Shown piece after piece: positions 1 through 10,523 of a stretch of 64,000 nucleotides of DNA (position 1 is its first letter; the number at the start of each line of letters is the position of its first letter). The translations under genes were made by a program, and so were the position numbers. Origin of the DNA: Phialocephala subalpina (Eukaryota; Ascomycota; Leotiomycetes; Helotiales; Mollisiaceae); contig FJOG01000018.1 of assembly GCA_900073065.1 (NCBI GenBank), positions 738,079 to 802,078 on the forward strand. Reading direction: 5' to 3'. The notes beneath the pieces are model-generated. The model had not been told where the DNA came from, made no database searches, and worked only from the letters and a program-made list of their open reading frames with translations.

Positions 1-2345
1 GGATTGCGGGTGTTAGATGCTGATGCTGAAAAAACGGTATACGGTATGCATTGGAGTAGGCGTTCTTGGATTCGACTTCGTTTCTGATTCTTGGAGAAGT
101 GATTTGTGATGTTGTATAGGGATACCATGCATGCTCGGCGTAGCACACATAGCGCAGCCAATTAGCGTTCTTTTGTATATTTTCGAGAGAGATCGATAGG
201 GAGGACAAGAGAGAAAAGAAGAAAGGTGTAGGTAGAAAGAAGATCAATGAATGAGCAAAATAGCTCTTCAGCTCGAAGCCCTTGGATCCATTTTTCGAGG
301 TGACAATTACAACAAGCACTAGGTATGGGAAATTCAGAAGAAAAAAGTCGTGAATCCAAAAAATTGAGAAAAGGACAGAAAGGTACAAGGGAGAGAAAAC
401 GCATAGAAACAGACGTCGTCAACTTAGTTTCGCCGTCGGAAAATCCGTCGACCGTCACCCAACTCAGCCTCAGCAAGACGCTACAATACGCGATAATACG
501 AATGTGGCATTTTATTTAGCTTTATCCAAACGAGCCAACGATGGCCGATGATCACCTTGGGAAATTGTGGCCATGCGAATTGGTGGTAGGCAGCGACATT
601 TTGTACTACACGTGTGGTCAGCATCGTGATGTGGGGCTTGGGCCTAGGTTATGGCGGATATTTTGTCGGGCCGTAGGGTGAGAGCTTGGTGTGAACTTTT
701 CTGGTGGACACAGCATTTGGTTTACGACTGAGTTAGAGATGAGGCGAGGGATTTGAATAGGAGTTGATGAAGAGGGAGATGGAAGGCAGAGTGAGTTTCC
801 GTCCGAATTTTAGAAGTGGAGAAAGCTAACAGAGATGACCAGATCGACCTTTGTACTCGACCTCCTCCCAGCGCTGACCCATTCCTGCTTCGACATGAAC
901 CTCAATTACTCTACCCTAGCAATTCGAATATCTATCCGATTGAGCGATCGCCATAGAGCCTCAATGCCGGAGGACTGGGATTCGTGCGCAAAGTCCAGAA
1001 GACCGAATACCCATCTCTGCAGACGCGGATAACAGATGTCATGGGAATCATCAAGAGCTAGAAATGGCGAGAAAAGACGGTTTCGTGGATTGGAACTCGC
1101 TGTAAAGCACAAGACTGTCTACCCGAGGCCTTGCATTCTGGAGAAGTTCTTCGAGGTGTAGTGGCCGGATGAGTATTTGGAGCTCAAGCAGAGCCTCCAG
1201 GAGCTTGTTGTGATATTGGGAGAGAGTCTTTGAGGAGATTCCCATTCCTGAGGGAGGTGCTGTTCCTGGTTTATTTCGAGCAATATGGGTATGCGGTCTG
1301 GTAAGGCAAGTGCCTGCCCTGCTGTCAAAGTCCAAGCCAATCGCGTGCGTATACACGCCAATGTTCCCTGCGAATAGAAGAGCGAACTTCGGTACCTCGA
1401 GGGTATGAAAGGTCATACTTTCAACTCTCTTGTTAGAGCCAGCAATGAATGTACTTTACACGCTTCCTCCCTAATCTGGGAAGTTCACGCCCTTACGGAG
1501 AGATAAGAAGTAGTGCGCTCAAGAAGGCACGTCGAGATGGAAAGTCAGTCTGCGGGAAGGGGGTGAGGACCATTGATGCTCTGCTTTCGTCGAAAGTGGT
1601 GTCTTTGCGAGTTTGCTTGCTGAATGAATGTCGTATTGCAATTCAGCTTTGTCTTTGATTTCTGCACAGACCGTGGCCGAAGTCGATAGGAATCAGTAGC
1701 TTTCTGTTTAGGGGTTTGGCTTTACCTATGATGCTTGACCTAGTAGCTGCGATCATTGTCGTTTGCCGCAAACAGTGTGTAGCCTTGTATGAAGAGAATC
1801 AAATGGAATCGAGAGAACATTTTGAGGCGCAGGCTGCTTTAGCCATCGAATGCATGGAAGGGGTACGAAGGTGTGGAAGTTCCGCAGCTTGGTGCCCGTT
1901 CTGTATCACATGATCAGTACTACATTTTCTGTGCTCTAGAGCACCTGAAGATGGCGTCGCGTATTCGCAGGTCAGTGATAATTTTTCTAGAACTGCTGAT
2001 GATTCTCGCTTCCTCAACGTCGCAAAGTTGGGTGAATACTGATTGTCGTGTTACAGTACGGCCCGATCAAGGTCTAAACCTGAAGACAAAAGATTGTTTT
2101 CAAGGAGATAAGAAGAGCTGGAGAGCTCAGAGGACTAAGTACTTTGTGCACAGATCACATCCTGTTGTCTAAGCAATCCAGGCGAACACCCTCACATGGC
2201 GTCGACCATGCACGCTGGAAGGCATCAGCCTCATCTTTATTCCACCGTTTTGAGTCGCGCATATCCTGCATACTAGAAGGAAGCTACACGATAATCATCT
2301 TATGTATGTTAGGATCTATGGGCTGTCCGTCCCGTCCAACGCAAA
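1..2345. other. Gene-poor degenerate stretch
   Basis: I see no supportable gene here. Open frames are short, overlap on both strands and resemble no family I recognise. The part around 736-1168 is a diverged copy of sequence also found near 11855-12311, which suggests old repeat-derived or duplicated promoter sequence rather than coding DNA. Confidence 0.6.
736..1168 (+). repeat. Dispersed diverged repeat, copy A
   Basis: Aligns by eye with 11855-12311 in several ordered blocks: a shared segment around TTCCTGCTTCGA (near 880-960), TTCGTGGATTGGACT-like sequence near 1080, and CTTCGAGGTGTA followed by GGCCGG near 1150. Copies differ by many substitutions and small indels, so the duplication is old. 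Function unknown. The second copy lies about 550 bp before a HET-domain pseudogene, so it could be 5' flanking sequence of a duplicated gene. Confidence 0.5.
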
Positions 2346-3974
2346 TCATTCCTGCTTGATTCTCGATTCTCCTGTATCAGCATATGCGTCAACAGTAGTC
2401 TTCGCGAACTTCCTCGCGCTGACTTTGTTCGCGAACAGAATATCAAGTTCCTCGTACGTTCGGCCTGCCGTCTCCGGTACGCGGAAATAGGACCAAAGCC
2501 AAGCAAGGAAGGACGTTCCCGCCCAGAAGAGGCATGTCTTGCCCTTCCAGTTGCCCTCGGTCGGGTTTAGCATGTAGGGTTGAATTGTCCCCACTAAAAT
2601 GCCAACAAGGTAGTATCCGATACGTGCTAGACAGACACTCTTATTGCGGAGCTTGATAGCAGATGTCTCACTTATGATAGCGTAAGTCACCGGGCCTAGG
2701 CTGGTGTAATACAGAAACAGCCAAGCGAGTATCAGCCCTGCTTGCGCGTAGCTGCTGGCCACGGAATCCAATGCAGCAGAAAGAACGCCGACGAGTAACA
2801 TCAGAGCGAACAGCAAGAAGAGGCCCCAGACGAATATAGTTCGACGTCCCATCCAAGCCAACATATCCGATACGTGCTAGACAGACACTCTTATTGCGGA
2901 GCTTGATAGCAGATGTCTCACTTATGATAGCGTAAGTCACCGGGCCTAGGCTGGTGTAATACAGAAACAGCCAAGCGAGTATCAGCCCTGCTTGCGCGTA
3001 GCTGCTGGCCACGGAATCCAATGCAGCAGAAAGAACGCCGACGAGTAACATCAGAGCGAACAGCAAGAAGAGGCCCCAGACGAATATAGTTCGACGTCCC
3101 ATCCAAGCCAACACATCATTGCAACAGATTTCTTTGCATCATCGCCTGTCATGGATTTCGAGCCGAGCCTCTTGACCGTCCGTTCTGCCTCTTCAAAACG
3201 CTCCTTATGGACGAGCCACCATGGTGACTCCGGCGCAAAGAAGAGAATGGCTGCAAGTGGGATGGGCCAGACCCACTGGATTGCAAAGGGAACGCGATAT
3301 GCCCATTCCGTGGTCAAGGGTTGGAAGCCTTCGTTGACGCCGGCTCCGATGAGCTGTCCGAATGCCCAGCAAAGGTTGACGTATACTGTAAGGTAACCGC
3401 GAAGGGCTACCGGGCAGACCTCGGACGCATAAGCAGGCGCCATGCTCGCAAACACGCCCCAAGGAAGGCCAAGGAGGATCTCTCCGGTGAGGAGCGTCGG
3501 GAGATTCTGCGCGAAGAATACAATAAACACGAAAGCAGCGACCAAGAACAGCGACACCAGGAGGACCCGTCTATAGCCGAAAAGTTGGACGAAGTAGCCG
3601 TTTGCGAAACAACCAAGGATTGCACCAATATTGCCTGAGTTACCTAAGGCAACTTGCCAAGGGCCGGAAAGCTGGTATCCTTTGAGGTCGGAATAGTAAT
3701 TGCCATATTTCTCCTGGAAGGCAGGCTGGCCGAACATGGAGCCGACGAGTACGACGTCGTATCCTTCCATGATAATACATGTGCTGACTAGGACGGACCA
3801 GAAGATGGCGCGAGGGTATGCTTTGACAGCTTGCCTGAAGGTCAAGTCATGCTCAGCAATTGTGGCCAGTCGACCGGCCTCATTCACAATCTTCTGATTT
3901 TGAGCAATGTCACTGTAGCTTTCGGCATGGTTGATCTCTGAATGCTTCTCCACATCTATTGGTATAGCAGCCAT
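2346..3974 (-). pseudogene. MFS alpha-glucoside-type sugar permease, frame broken by a tandem duplication
   Basis: Proton-coupled plasma-membrane sugar importer of the maltose/alpha-glucoside permease branch of the MFS sugar-porter family. The first 290 residues read cleanly from the ATG at 3974: a hydrophilic N-terminus, the segment YPRAIFWSVLVST with EGYDVVLVGSMFGQPAF, and the family motif PESPWWLVHKERFEEAE at the start of the central loop. The C-terminal third (GRRTIFVWG to PETAGRTYEELDILF) reads in another frame and ends at 2346. Between the halves lie two perfect 250-bp copies (2614-2863 and 2864-3113). Because 250 is not a multiple of three, the frame is lost. About 80 residues expected between the central loop and GRRT (helices 7-8) are absent, so collapsing the copies would not restore the gene. 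The gene is either a true pseudogene or an intact gene misassembled here; I favour misassembly. Confidence 0.85.
2614..3113. repeat. Perfect 250-bp tandem direct duplication
   Basis: Positions 2614-2863 and 2864-3113 are identical as far as I can compare them base by base. The unit lies inside the sugar permease and shifts its frame. It has the same unit length, to the base, as the duplication at 31109-31608. Confidence 0.93.
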
Positions 3975-4709
3975 GATGAAAAGTGAGCAAGCTTTGGTTT
4001 ACGCTCGACGAACATCCGCGGACAGTGATACTTAAGTATTCGAAGACTTGCTTAAGTAACTGTACAAGTCTGGACCAGATGACAGAAGAAGAAGAGCCAA
4101 GAGCTGTTAATGGAAACCAGACGAAGCTTTTGCACTTCGAAAAGATATCATCCGGTAGAATGCATCCGCACACGCTTCAGGTTTACACCGGGTAATAACG
4201 CTTCGAGATCTTAACAGAGTAGTATCATACAAGCACAGCTCACATCCCACTCCTCAATCCGCACTTCCCCGCACCCCACACCCCGCATTGGTGGAATAAT
4301 GCGTCGAGTCATGGAGGAACATTCAACGTTCGACTCTCGCAGCCCTGGAACTGTGCACAGGCTCCACCCCGATAGGGCAGAGAGATATGTAGCGCGGAAC
4401 TTGAAAAGGGGTTCACTACCTTCCCGCCGCCGGCTTGCCTAATTAGCAACGGGGTGTGGAGGAGAGAAAGCTGACTTGCATGTTTCCGCAACGAGGGGTG
4501 CTGAGGATTCCTCAAACATTTAGTTGGGATTGGTTTGGCCCGAGGATCTGCCGGGAGCTGACTTATCGACTCCACTCGATCTCCGGGAGCCCAAGAGGTA
4601 GAAAGGAGACTATTACTGGGGATTCTCAACTAGGTAGTCATAGAATATTAACCGTTGTCGTTCCTGCATCGTCAAACCACCCCTTTCTATGCTAGAAATT
4701 GCCGGCAGC
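3975..4709. other. Upstream region of the sugar permease; no gene
   Basis: Contains the CreA-type cluster and, at 4537-4557, a short motif GCCCGAGGATCTGCCGGGAG that recurs at 7796-7815 and, with two or three changes, at 11611-11630. No coding potential I can support. Confidence 0.5.
4267..4286 (-). promoter_or_regulatory. Cluster of three CreA/Mig1-type GC boxes
   Basis: Three SYGGRG hexamers read on the minus strand within 20 bp: GCGGGG (4281-4286), GTGGGG (4274-4279) and GCGGGG (4267-4272). They lie about 300 bp upstream of the ATG of the minus-strand sugar permease. SYGGRG is the known binding consensus of the carbon catabolite repressor CreA. Control of this permease by CreA is inferred from position and clustering only. 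Confidence 0.5.
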
Positions 4710-6117
4710 CTATCGAGCTAATAATGGATTATGGATCTCCAATTTCGTGAATTCGCGGACAACCTCGAGCCACTTTTCGAAGGTCTCCATATGAGTTTCA
4801 GGGTCAAGGTTCGTCCTTGCAATGCCATCCTCAGCCAACACCGTTGAAATTATGCCTAGATGGTCCATCGTAAGGTCCCAGGTAAATACCCGCATTCGCA
4901 CTCCCTGCTTTCCCGGCACTCCCATACCATCCCCTCCCCGTGAAAATGAATCAATCGATCTGATAATACCCGCTCTTGAAAAGCCCATGCTTGATTCTAG
5001 AGTGGAGCGCCGCTCGCGGGTGGTTTCAACCCTCGCCCCCCGCCCCCGGGAATTGTGTATGAGCTTTAGAAGAATATCGGATTTTGATGCCATGAATTGC
5101 AGAAAACTTGTCACTTTGAAGCTGCGATACAGCATGCGAAGCTTTGACGCCGAAATCTGTTTCGTGCCACCGAGTAAAAAGACAGCCAGAGGTCGCCGAT
5201 GAGGCGCCAGTCGCTGCAATAGTCAAGTATGCTCCAGAGTATATTTCAACCATCTTCACAGACTCCGTCTTCCAATCGAGGAATCCAATGGATCATCTTG
5301 AATGATGCGCAGCAAATCAATCCAGAGGTAGCCAATGTTGAGAGAACCAGTAATGGACATAGCATCCTGGAAATTTTTGGCAATTTTGTCAAGGTATCTC
5401 GAGAAGGAGGTCTTTGATTGTCGCCTTCGTGGTGGTGAACGTTGCTGACTGGTCACCCCTGCAGTGACTGAGGGCAACATAAGGCTGCAAGGACGGTAGG
5501 AGGTCAAGTCTGAGGTATGTAGGCCCGGTTTCGGAACCAACGTAGAGTAGTCGAGAAGGCATTTGTGATGATCTCGATTGGCAACGAGTATGGGTTGCAT
5601 TACAATTGCGAATTTGGGGTATAAGGAAGTGAGTACAACTGGAGAGGTTAAGAGTTGGAGGAATCTCATTTGCAACGCGGAATGCTGGTACTTTAGAAGG
5701 TGACTTTACTTGGCTTAGCCGGAAGCTACACTTTTAAGTAAAGAACGTGATGACTGACTGTTCGAGGTATACATTTCAAACTCGAAACATAGTTCGGCCA
5801 AAAAGCGTTCTTCACTCCATATCAGAACTTTTGCTGTCCACCCATCTCGCAAGAATATTTTGATCTGGCTTGACTGCAAGAATTGGTGGAAATCTGTATG
5901 GTGGTTTCCAGGGGTTTGAATTCGGAAATAGCGTTCGTGATAGCAGCACAAACTTGGCAATCTTTCGAGTTGCGGAGGCTCTGGTAGGGGACTTTAAGAC
6001 GACGTTCCGAATGTCCATCTCCAGAATTCTCGGGCATTCTCCCCCATTCCAAATCAAGACACACATCACATCGTGGTGGCTTCCATAGAGGAGGGAACTA
6101 AGGTCGACATGCTCCAA
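4710..6117 (-). pseudogene. HET-domain protein pseudogene
   Basis: Decayed member of the heterokaryon-incompatibility (HET) domain family, whose intact members trigger programmed cell death during non-self recognition. The minus strand shows, in order but in different frames: a cysteine-containing N-terminus (CQVCAAITNAISEFKP, about 5950), NFQDAMSITGSLNIGYLWID then IIQDDPLD (about 5360-5270), KMVEIYSGAYLTIAATGAS then GCLFTRWHE (about 5260-5150), and a C-terminal segment FEKWLEVVREFTKLEI before the stop at 4710. In the family, SLNIRYLWIDSLCIIQDD and IYSNAYLTIAATGA are contiguous, so at least two frameshifts and several missense changes separate the pieces. No open frame spans the domain. Strand is opposite to the intact HET gene at 8745-10523. 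Confidence 0.8.
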
Positions 6118-6324
6118 CTAGGCAACGGGCAGCCGCAACTTTAGGGACAATATAGCGAGGGATCACGCTGTACTCAAGTCTGAAGTTCTGAACAACTAGG
6201 TTGCAGCAGCAGGGCTTTGGGGATTACGTGATATCTGATAAACCAGCAATCCCGACCTTCAGCGTCACACAGGTCGCTTGAAGAGTCATTGGCGGTGAAT
6301 ACCAAGTTGGTAGCGGGAAGTGAA

Positions 6325-6440
6325 CAACTATTATCATGGATATCGGGGTCGGGTTGTGATGGGAATGCAGTTGCAGAGGAGTTCGCGAGGGCGCTACTGC
6401 TCAAAAGGGAGTAGCGGGGATGAGTCTCGGACCCAAGACT
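6325..6440. repeat. Dispersed repeat fragment
   Basis: Resembles 11455-11545: both contain a TATCATxxATATCGGGG-like core, then GCAGAGGA(A)G and TTCGCGA-GCGAGGG-like sequence in the same order. Member of the diverged repeat set seen at 736-1168, 4537-4557, 7750-7820, 11440-11640 and 11855-12311. Confidence 0.4.
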
Positions 6441-6598
6441 TTGTTGGCCATGTTAGCTGACCATTTCTATTCCCTGACGCACCCCAATTAAAGACATATC
6501 TCGATGGTGCCATCGGTGGTTGCATGGACTTGCTTTTGCAAAGATTGCCATAAAAACGCTCGCACGCCATGCAATCGCAGCATGGAAAAAAAAAACAC

Positions 6599-6623
6599 TG
6601 CCGTTACTCGGAATCGAGCCGAC
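6599..6623 (-). other. Orphan tRNA T-arm-like 3' end followed by T10
   Basis: The minus strand reads GTCGGCTCGATTCCGAG, a T-arm-like hairpin, then TAACGGCA and a run of ten T (6586-6595), the form of a Pol III terminator. No matching 5' acceptor strand is found nearby, so this is at best a tRNA 3' fragment. Confidence 0.3.
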
Positions 6624-6666
6624 AATATCCCCGAAAATATCCTTTGTGCGAAAAATAAATTAAACC

Positions 6667-6674
6667 AAAAAAAA
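6667..6674 (-). terminator. Pol III-type T8 terminator
   Basis: Eight consecutive T on the minus strand, 9 nt beyond the 3' end of the tRNA-like unit at 6684-6907. Runs of four or more T terminate RNA polymerase III. Confidence 0.5.
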
Positions 6675-6683
6675 GTTGGTCAT

Positions 6684-6907
6684 TGAGAGGAAGGGGATTC
6701 GAACCCCTGCTACTTTCGTACTATCACTTTTATTAATATCGCCATATATATTGTGAGATAAGGTAAAACCTACATGAGAAAACCCAATCAAGTTGCCTTG
6801 ATAAAGATATTATAACAATATCTTGAGCCTAGAATGTCAATTAGTATTATTACGTATACCAGAAAACTACAACGTACCACACGCCATAACCACTCGGCCA
6901 TCCTCCC
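6684..6907 (-). tRNA. Interrupted class II (Ser/Leu-type) tRNA-like unit
   Basis: The 5' part reads GGGAGGA (acceptor) then TGGCCGAGTGGTTATGGCG, a perfect A-box/D-arm of the Ser/Leu type. The 3' part reads AGTACGAAAGTA (short variable-arm-like hairpin), AGGGGTTCGAATCCCCT (perfect five-pair T-arm and B box), then TCCTCTC-A. The two acceptor strands pair over seven positions with one G-U. Between the halves are roughly 140 extra AT-rich nucleotides, far longer than a normal nuclear tRNA intron, and I cannot assign an anticodon stem. It could be a tRNA gene disrupted by an insertion, a tRNA with a large intron, or a nuclear copy of an organellar tRNA. Confidence 0.45.
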
Positions 6908-7749
6908 TGATAAGCTTGACGAAATTCTGCTTATTAAATCTAATAACATTGACAATCCAAAATGACTCACCTTTGGTCCGAAATCGGAGACGCATCATTT
7001 GAGCCTTAATACTTAGGCTGTACTTTTGAGACCATGTAGTATTGTACCACAAGCGTTTGTAATCAAAAGAGAAGACTCGGCCGTCGTGATTTTATGGAGG
7101 TATGTATCGTGGAAGTAGGATTAATTATCACAAGATCAAACAATAAAGCAAGACTTGAGCAGAGAATGTGGCGGAATATTCATCCGCATCCGTGAATGAT
7201 AAAAGCTAAAGGTGCTGGGTACATCTATTCCCTATATCCCTTTGTAATAGTTCAAAAGCTAATCATAAGGCACAGACTTATTCTTTGAGGCTTAGATGTC
7301 AAGCGCCGCGGTGTATATCGTCTCATTGAAGATGCTCCCTGGCACTGAATCCTCGCGCACCTCCCAAAATCACCCACTCCGCGAAGCGTATCGATGCCCA
7401 CTATCGAAGATTTCCGAGCACCAGGACGAGATGGAAGATATGATTGAGAACACTGGCTGGGAGGGTCATACACTGATCTGGTCATAACTTGCAGAGCAAG
7501 TAGAGCTTGAGGGGTGTTCTGATCGTTTGATTGGGAGACAATGGGAGCACGAGGATATCACAACTGCAAACCCTGCAGGCCCTACGTCTTCCCCAACCTC
7601 TGGAAACGACGAAAGATATCGGCAGTGGATTTACTAGCAAAATACTCTAATCTAGAGGACTGGAGGAGGGTACGCATTTTAGACGAAAGTCACGAAAGTT
7701 TTGGACCGGCAAGCGCCTGCAATATGAGGTTATTCAGTACTGCTTCATC

Positions 7750-7820
7750 ACGCTTTACGGAGTAGAGAGGATTAGCAGGGAATAAGTCTCGGCGAGCCCG
7801 AGGATCTGCCGGGAGTATTC
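7750..7820. repeat. Dispersed repeat fragment
   Basis: Shares the order GAGAGGAxTAGCxGG, AGTCT, then CCCGAGGATCTGCCGGGAG with 11580-11630; the latter motif also occurs at 4537-4557. Confidence 0.45.
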
Positions 7821-8065
7821 GTTCGTCAGGATCGATCGGGTCTGCTCATATCTTGATCGACCTCGAACCAAATACCGCTGAAAGTTGAGGTATTGGCCTC
7901 TATTTTGCGAGGGCTTTCGTTCCGCAGCTTGCGGACCTGGACCCCCTAATTACTAGAACGATACCAGATATAGCTCCTAGGAGAGCCCCAACACGTAGGA
8001 GTGTACGGAGGTAGGGATCCCGTTTCGGCTCCCGCACGCCCTCAATGGGCTCTCGTGGAGAACCC

Positions 8066-8183
8066 TACGGAGGTGCCAGGGCTAAATAAGTGCTCACCGC
8101 CTTTAATTACCACCACTCAATCGCTCTGCCTCATACAACTAAGCGAGGGCGGTGAGCACTTCTTTAGCCCTGGCACCTCCGTA
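8066..8183. mobile_element. Short TA-flanked inverted-repeat element (MITE-like)
   Basis: Two 34-bp arms, 8068-8101 and 8148-8181, are reverse complements with a single mismatch and enclose 46 bp. The outer ends are CGGAGGTGCCAGGG and its complement. The element is flanked on both sides by TA (8066-8067 and 8182-8183), the target duplication of Tc1/mariner-class elements. It encodes nothing. I found no second copy in the window. Confidence 0.65.
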
Positions 8184-8744
8184 ATCAAGACTCGCATTTG
8201 ATGTCGTGGTTCGATGGGGTTGGGAGGGTTGATGAAGCAGGTGGATACAACCGCGCGCTCTGGAGAGGTGAGATCAGGTCGACATAGCTCAAGGCTTGAT
8301 CGATAATAGAGTCAGAAATGGGGATTGAATGATAAGTATTCGCGTTCATATAATGCAAATGGCTGTCAAGGAAAACGATGTTGAAGACGACGTGTTGAAA
8401 TAATGAAATTCTCTACACTCAAGGCCACCTGGTCGAGGACCGCATGTGATTTACGCATTGGGTTTGGCTGGTTTTTTTTGCCTTAGGCTAAGAGCCATGG
8501 CCTGAGAAACCGGGGTAAAATGATTCTAGAACTATCAATGCATTTTCCCTTCGTGACTGTAGCCTATTTTTTGTCCGTCGTCCCAGCAAAACAAAATACC
8601 TTTGTTCAGAAAAGACATTGCTAGTCCAAGATTTGGGACAACAGGCGGCTACTCCTAAACTCCCCTTTTGAACGCAATTGAGGGAATTAAATACGTCTCT
8701 CTTGCCGGCAATCTCTCTTCAAGTTGTACGCGTACTTCTTCAAC

Positions 8745-10523
8745 ATGACCGATTCATATGGTGGCAGTTTCTACCAATACAGCCCGCTGCCATCTGAAAA
8801 GTTCATAAGACTTCTCGAACTTTACCCTGGGCACGCAAGCGACAATATTGACTGCACTTTGCGTCAAACCAAATTAGAGAATACCCCAAAATACGAGACA
8901 ATATCATATGCGTGGGGCGATCCTGCAAACAAGGTCAATGTGCTCTGTGACGGCAAGATCATTATGATCACACGAAATCTCAGAGATGCGCTGCTCCGAC
9001 TCAAGCTCAAAGACAGATCGCGAATTGTTTGGGCTGATGCGATATGCATCAACCAGAATGATGACGTGGAGAAGGGATCACAAGTCAAACTAATGAAGAC
9101 AATATACGGAAATGCGACCAGAGTATGCGTCTGGCTGGGATGCACAACCGCACAGATGCAGCCGGCCTTTAAACTGATAGACGAGATGGTCAGCCATGCG
9201 AGCCCTACAAGCGCTGGTACGTCCTCAGACCTTGACGAGACTGAATCTTTTTTTGACATTGTAAACTTCATAGACGGAACTGAGCTTCCAGATCCTACTT
9301 CAGAATGTTGGTCGGCACTTCGTATTTTCTTCTCTGCAACTTGGTTCACTAGACTTTGGGTCATTCAGGAGGTATATAATCACGCTTGTACGGTCTTCTG
9401 CGGTGAATATGAGATACGATGGAAGGATGTCGTCCTGGTTGCGAAATTGCTCTGGGAAATGGCCGAAGACCCCTCAAGTGCATATCTTAAGAATACATGG
9501 GGTTCCATTTCGGTGTTACAGATTGACTCTGCCGGCCACGATTCCTCAACATCTAATGTATTCGATGTTTTCCGCCATTTCAACTGCTCCGACCAGCGAG
9601 ACAAAGTATACGCATTGCTATCTTTTCCACCTCTCTGTGGACTGCGGCCGTTGATCCAACCAGATTACAGCAAGTCCGTCGCTGAAGTCTTTGAAGAAGC
9701 TACAGTGAGAATCTTTACGTCTTGCCAGAACCTCGGCCTTCTATCTAGCCTTGAGCATGATTGTGCAATCGACGAAGAATGGCCATCTTGGGTTCCGAGG
9801 TGGGATCGTTCTCGCACAACTCAGATTCTGCACAATTACGCCTCGGGGAGAGCGCAGTCATCCTTACCTCGCATAAATTACAGGTCAAAAATCCTCACAT
9901 CAGAAGGGGTTCGTATTTCCACATCGTCATGGTGCGGTGTGGTGATAGGGAAGGGGGCGGCGAAATCAGCATATGGCGAATCCGAAATGGATCCCCTCAA
10001 GCAACCTTTTCAGGAATTGTTATTAAAATATCTTCCTAAGATAACACATTCAAACGACCCCCTTTTGCTTTGCATTGCTATGACACTTACTGTTGGCCTC
10101 GATTTTCAATCGAATTGCCCTCCTATCGACTTGTCTCAGTTCCGCCTCGATTTTCTCGCCTATTTGGTGGACATCTTACCGTCTCTAGATATGCTTGGTA
10201 CTACGCAACATTTGTCACAAGTCCTGGTGGAACAAGGACTAGCAGGCGATTCACAGAATTTCTATGCCGCTGCCATCCGCGGATGCAGAAACAAGCGGTT
10301 TTTCTGCACGCAGAACGGAGAATTCGGCATAGGCCCTCGAGCTGCGCAGACTGGTGATCATGTCGTTTTGTTGTATGGCAGCAATGCTCCATGCGTGCTT
10401 CGGACAAAGGGATCATACTATCAATTTGTTGGCGAATGCTATCTGCACCAGCATATGCACGGTGAAGCGATTGAAATGGCCGCTGAAGACTTGCTCGCTG
10501 TTGAGGAGTTTGAAATAAGGTAG
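8745..10523 (+). CDS. HET-domain (heterokaryon incompatibility) protein
   Basis: Single-exon protein of 592 aa, apparently intact. The HET domain (PF06985) occupies about residues 45-210. Its first block is YETISYAWGDP, followed by ITRNLRDAL, then VWADAICINQNDD, MKTIYGNATRVCVWLG, and RLWVIQEVY; the last is usually W-x-R-x-W-x-x-QE in the family. A second conserved block, DQRDKVYALLSF, sits near residue 290, followed by PDYSKSVAEVFEEAT. HET proteins act in the cytosol in allorecognition and can induce cell death when paired with an incompatible partner. The partner locus cannot be told from the sequence. The open frame extends 7 codons upstream without an ATG, so 8745 is the start. Flanked by two HET pseudogenes. 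Confidence 0.88.
   Translation: MTDSYGGSFYQYSPLPSEKFIRLLELYPGHASDNIDCTLRQTKLENTPKYETISYAWGDPANKVNVLCDGKIIMITRNLRDALLRLKLKDRSRIVWADAICINQNDDVEKGSQVKLMKTIYGNATRVCVWLGCTTAQMQPAFKLIDEMVSHASPTSAGTSSDLDETESFFDIVNFIDGTELPDPTSECWSALRIFFSATWFTRLWVIQEVYNHACTVFCGEYEIRWKDVVLVAKLLWEMAEDPSSAYLKNTWGSISVLQIDSAGHDSSTSNVFDVFRHFNCSDQRDKVYALLSFPPLCGLRPLIQPDYSKSVAEVFEEATVRIFTSCQNLGLLSSLEHDCAIDEEWPSWVPRWDRSRTTQILHNYASGRAQSSLPRINYRSKILTSEGVRISTSSWCGVVIGKGAAKSAYGESEMDPLKQPFQELLLKYLPKITHSNDPLLLCIAMTLTVGLDFQSNCPPIDLSQFRLDFLAYLVDILPSLDMLGTTQHLSQVLVEQGLAGDSQNFYAAAIRGCRNKRFFCTQNGEFGIGPRAAQTGDHVVLLYGSNAPCVLRTKGSYYQFVGECYLHQHMHGEAIEMAAEDLLAVEEFEIR

Larger units (their letters stand above)
6118..8744. other. Intergenic accessory stretch
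   Basis: No gene. Holds the tRNA-like unit, repeat fragments and the TA-flanked inverted-repeat element listed separately. The last 150 bp are the promoter of the HET gene at 8745. Confidence 0.5.

Noticed and set aside
1051..1416. 121-codon minus-strand frame
   Set aside because: No family resemblance, overlaps other frames, and it lies on the diverged repeat, whose other copy has no matching frame.
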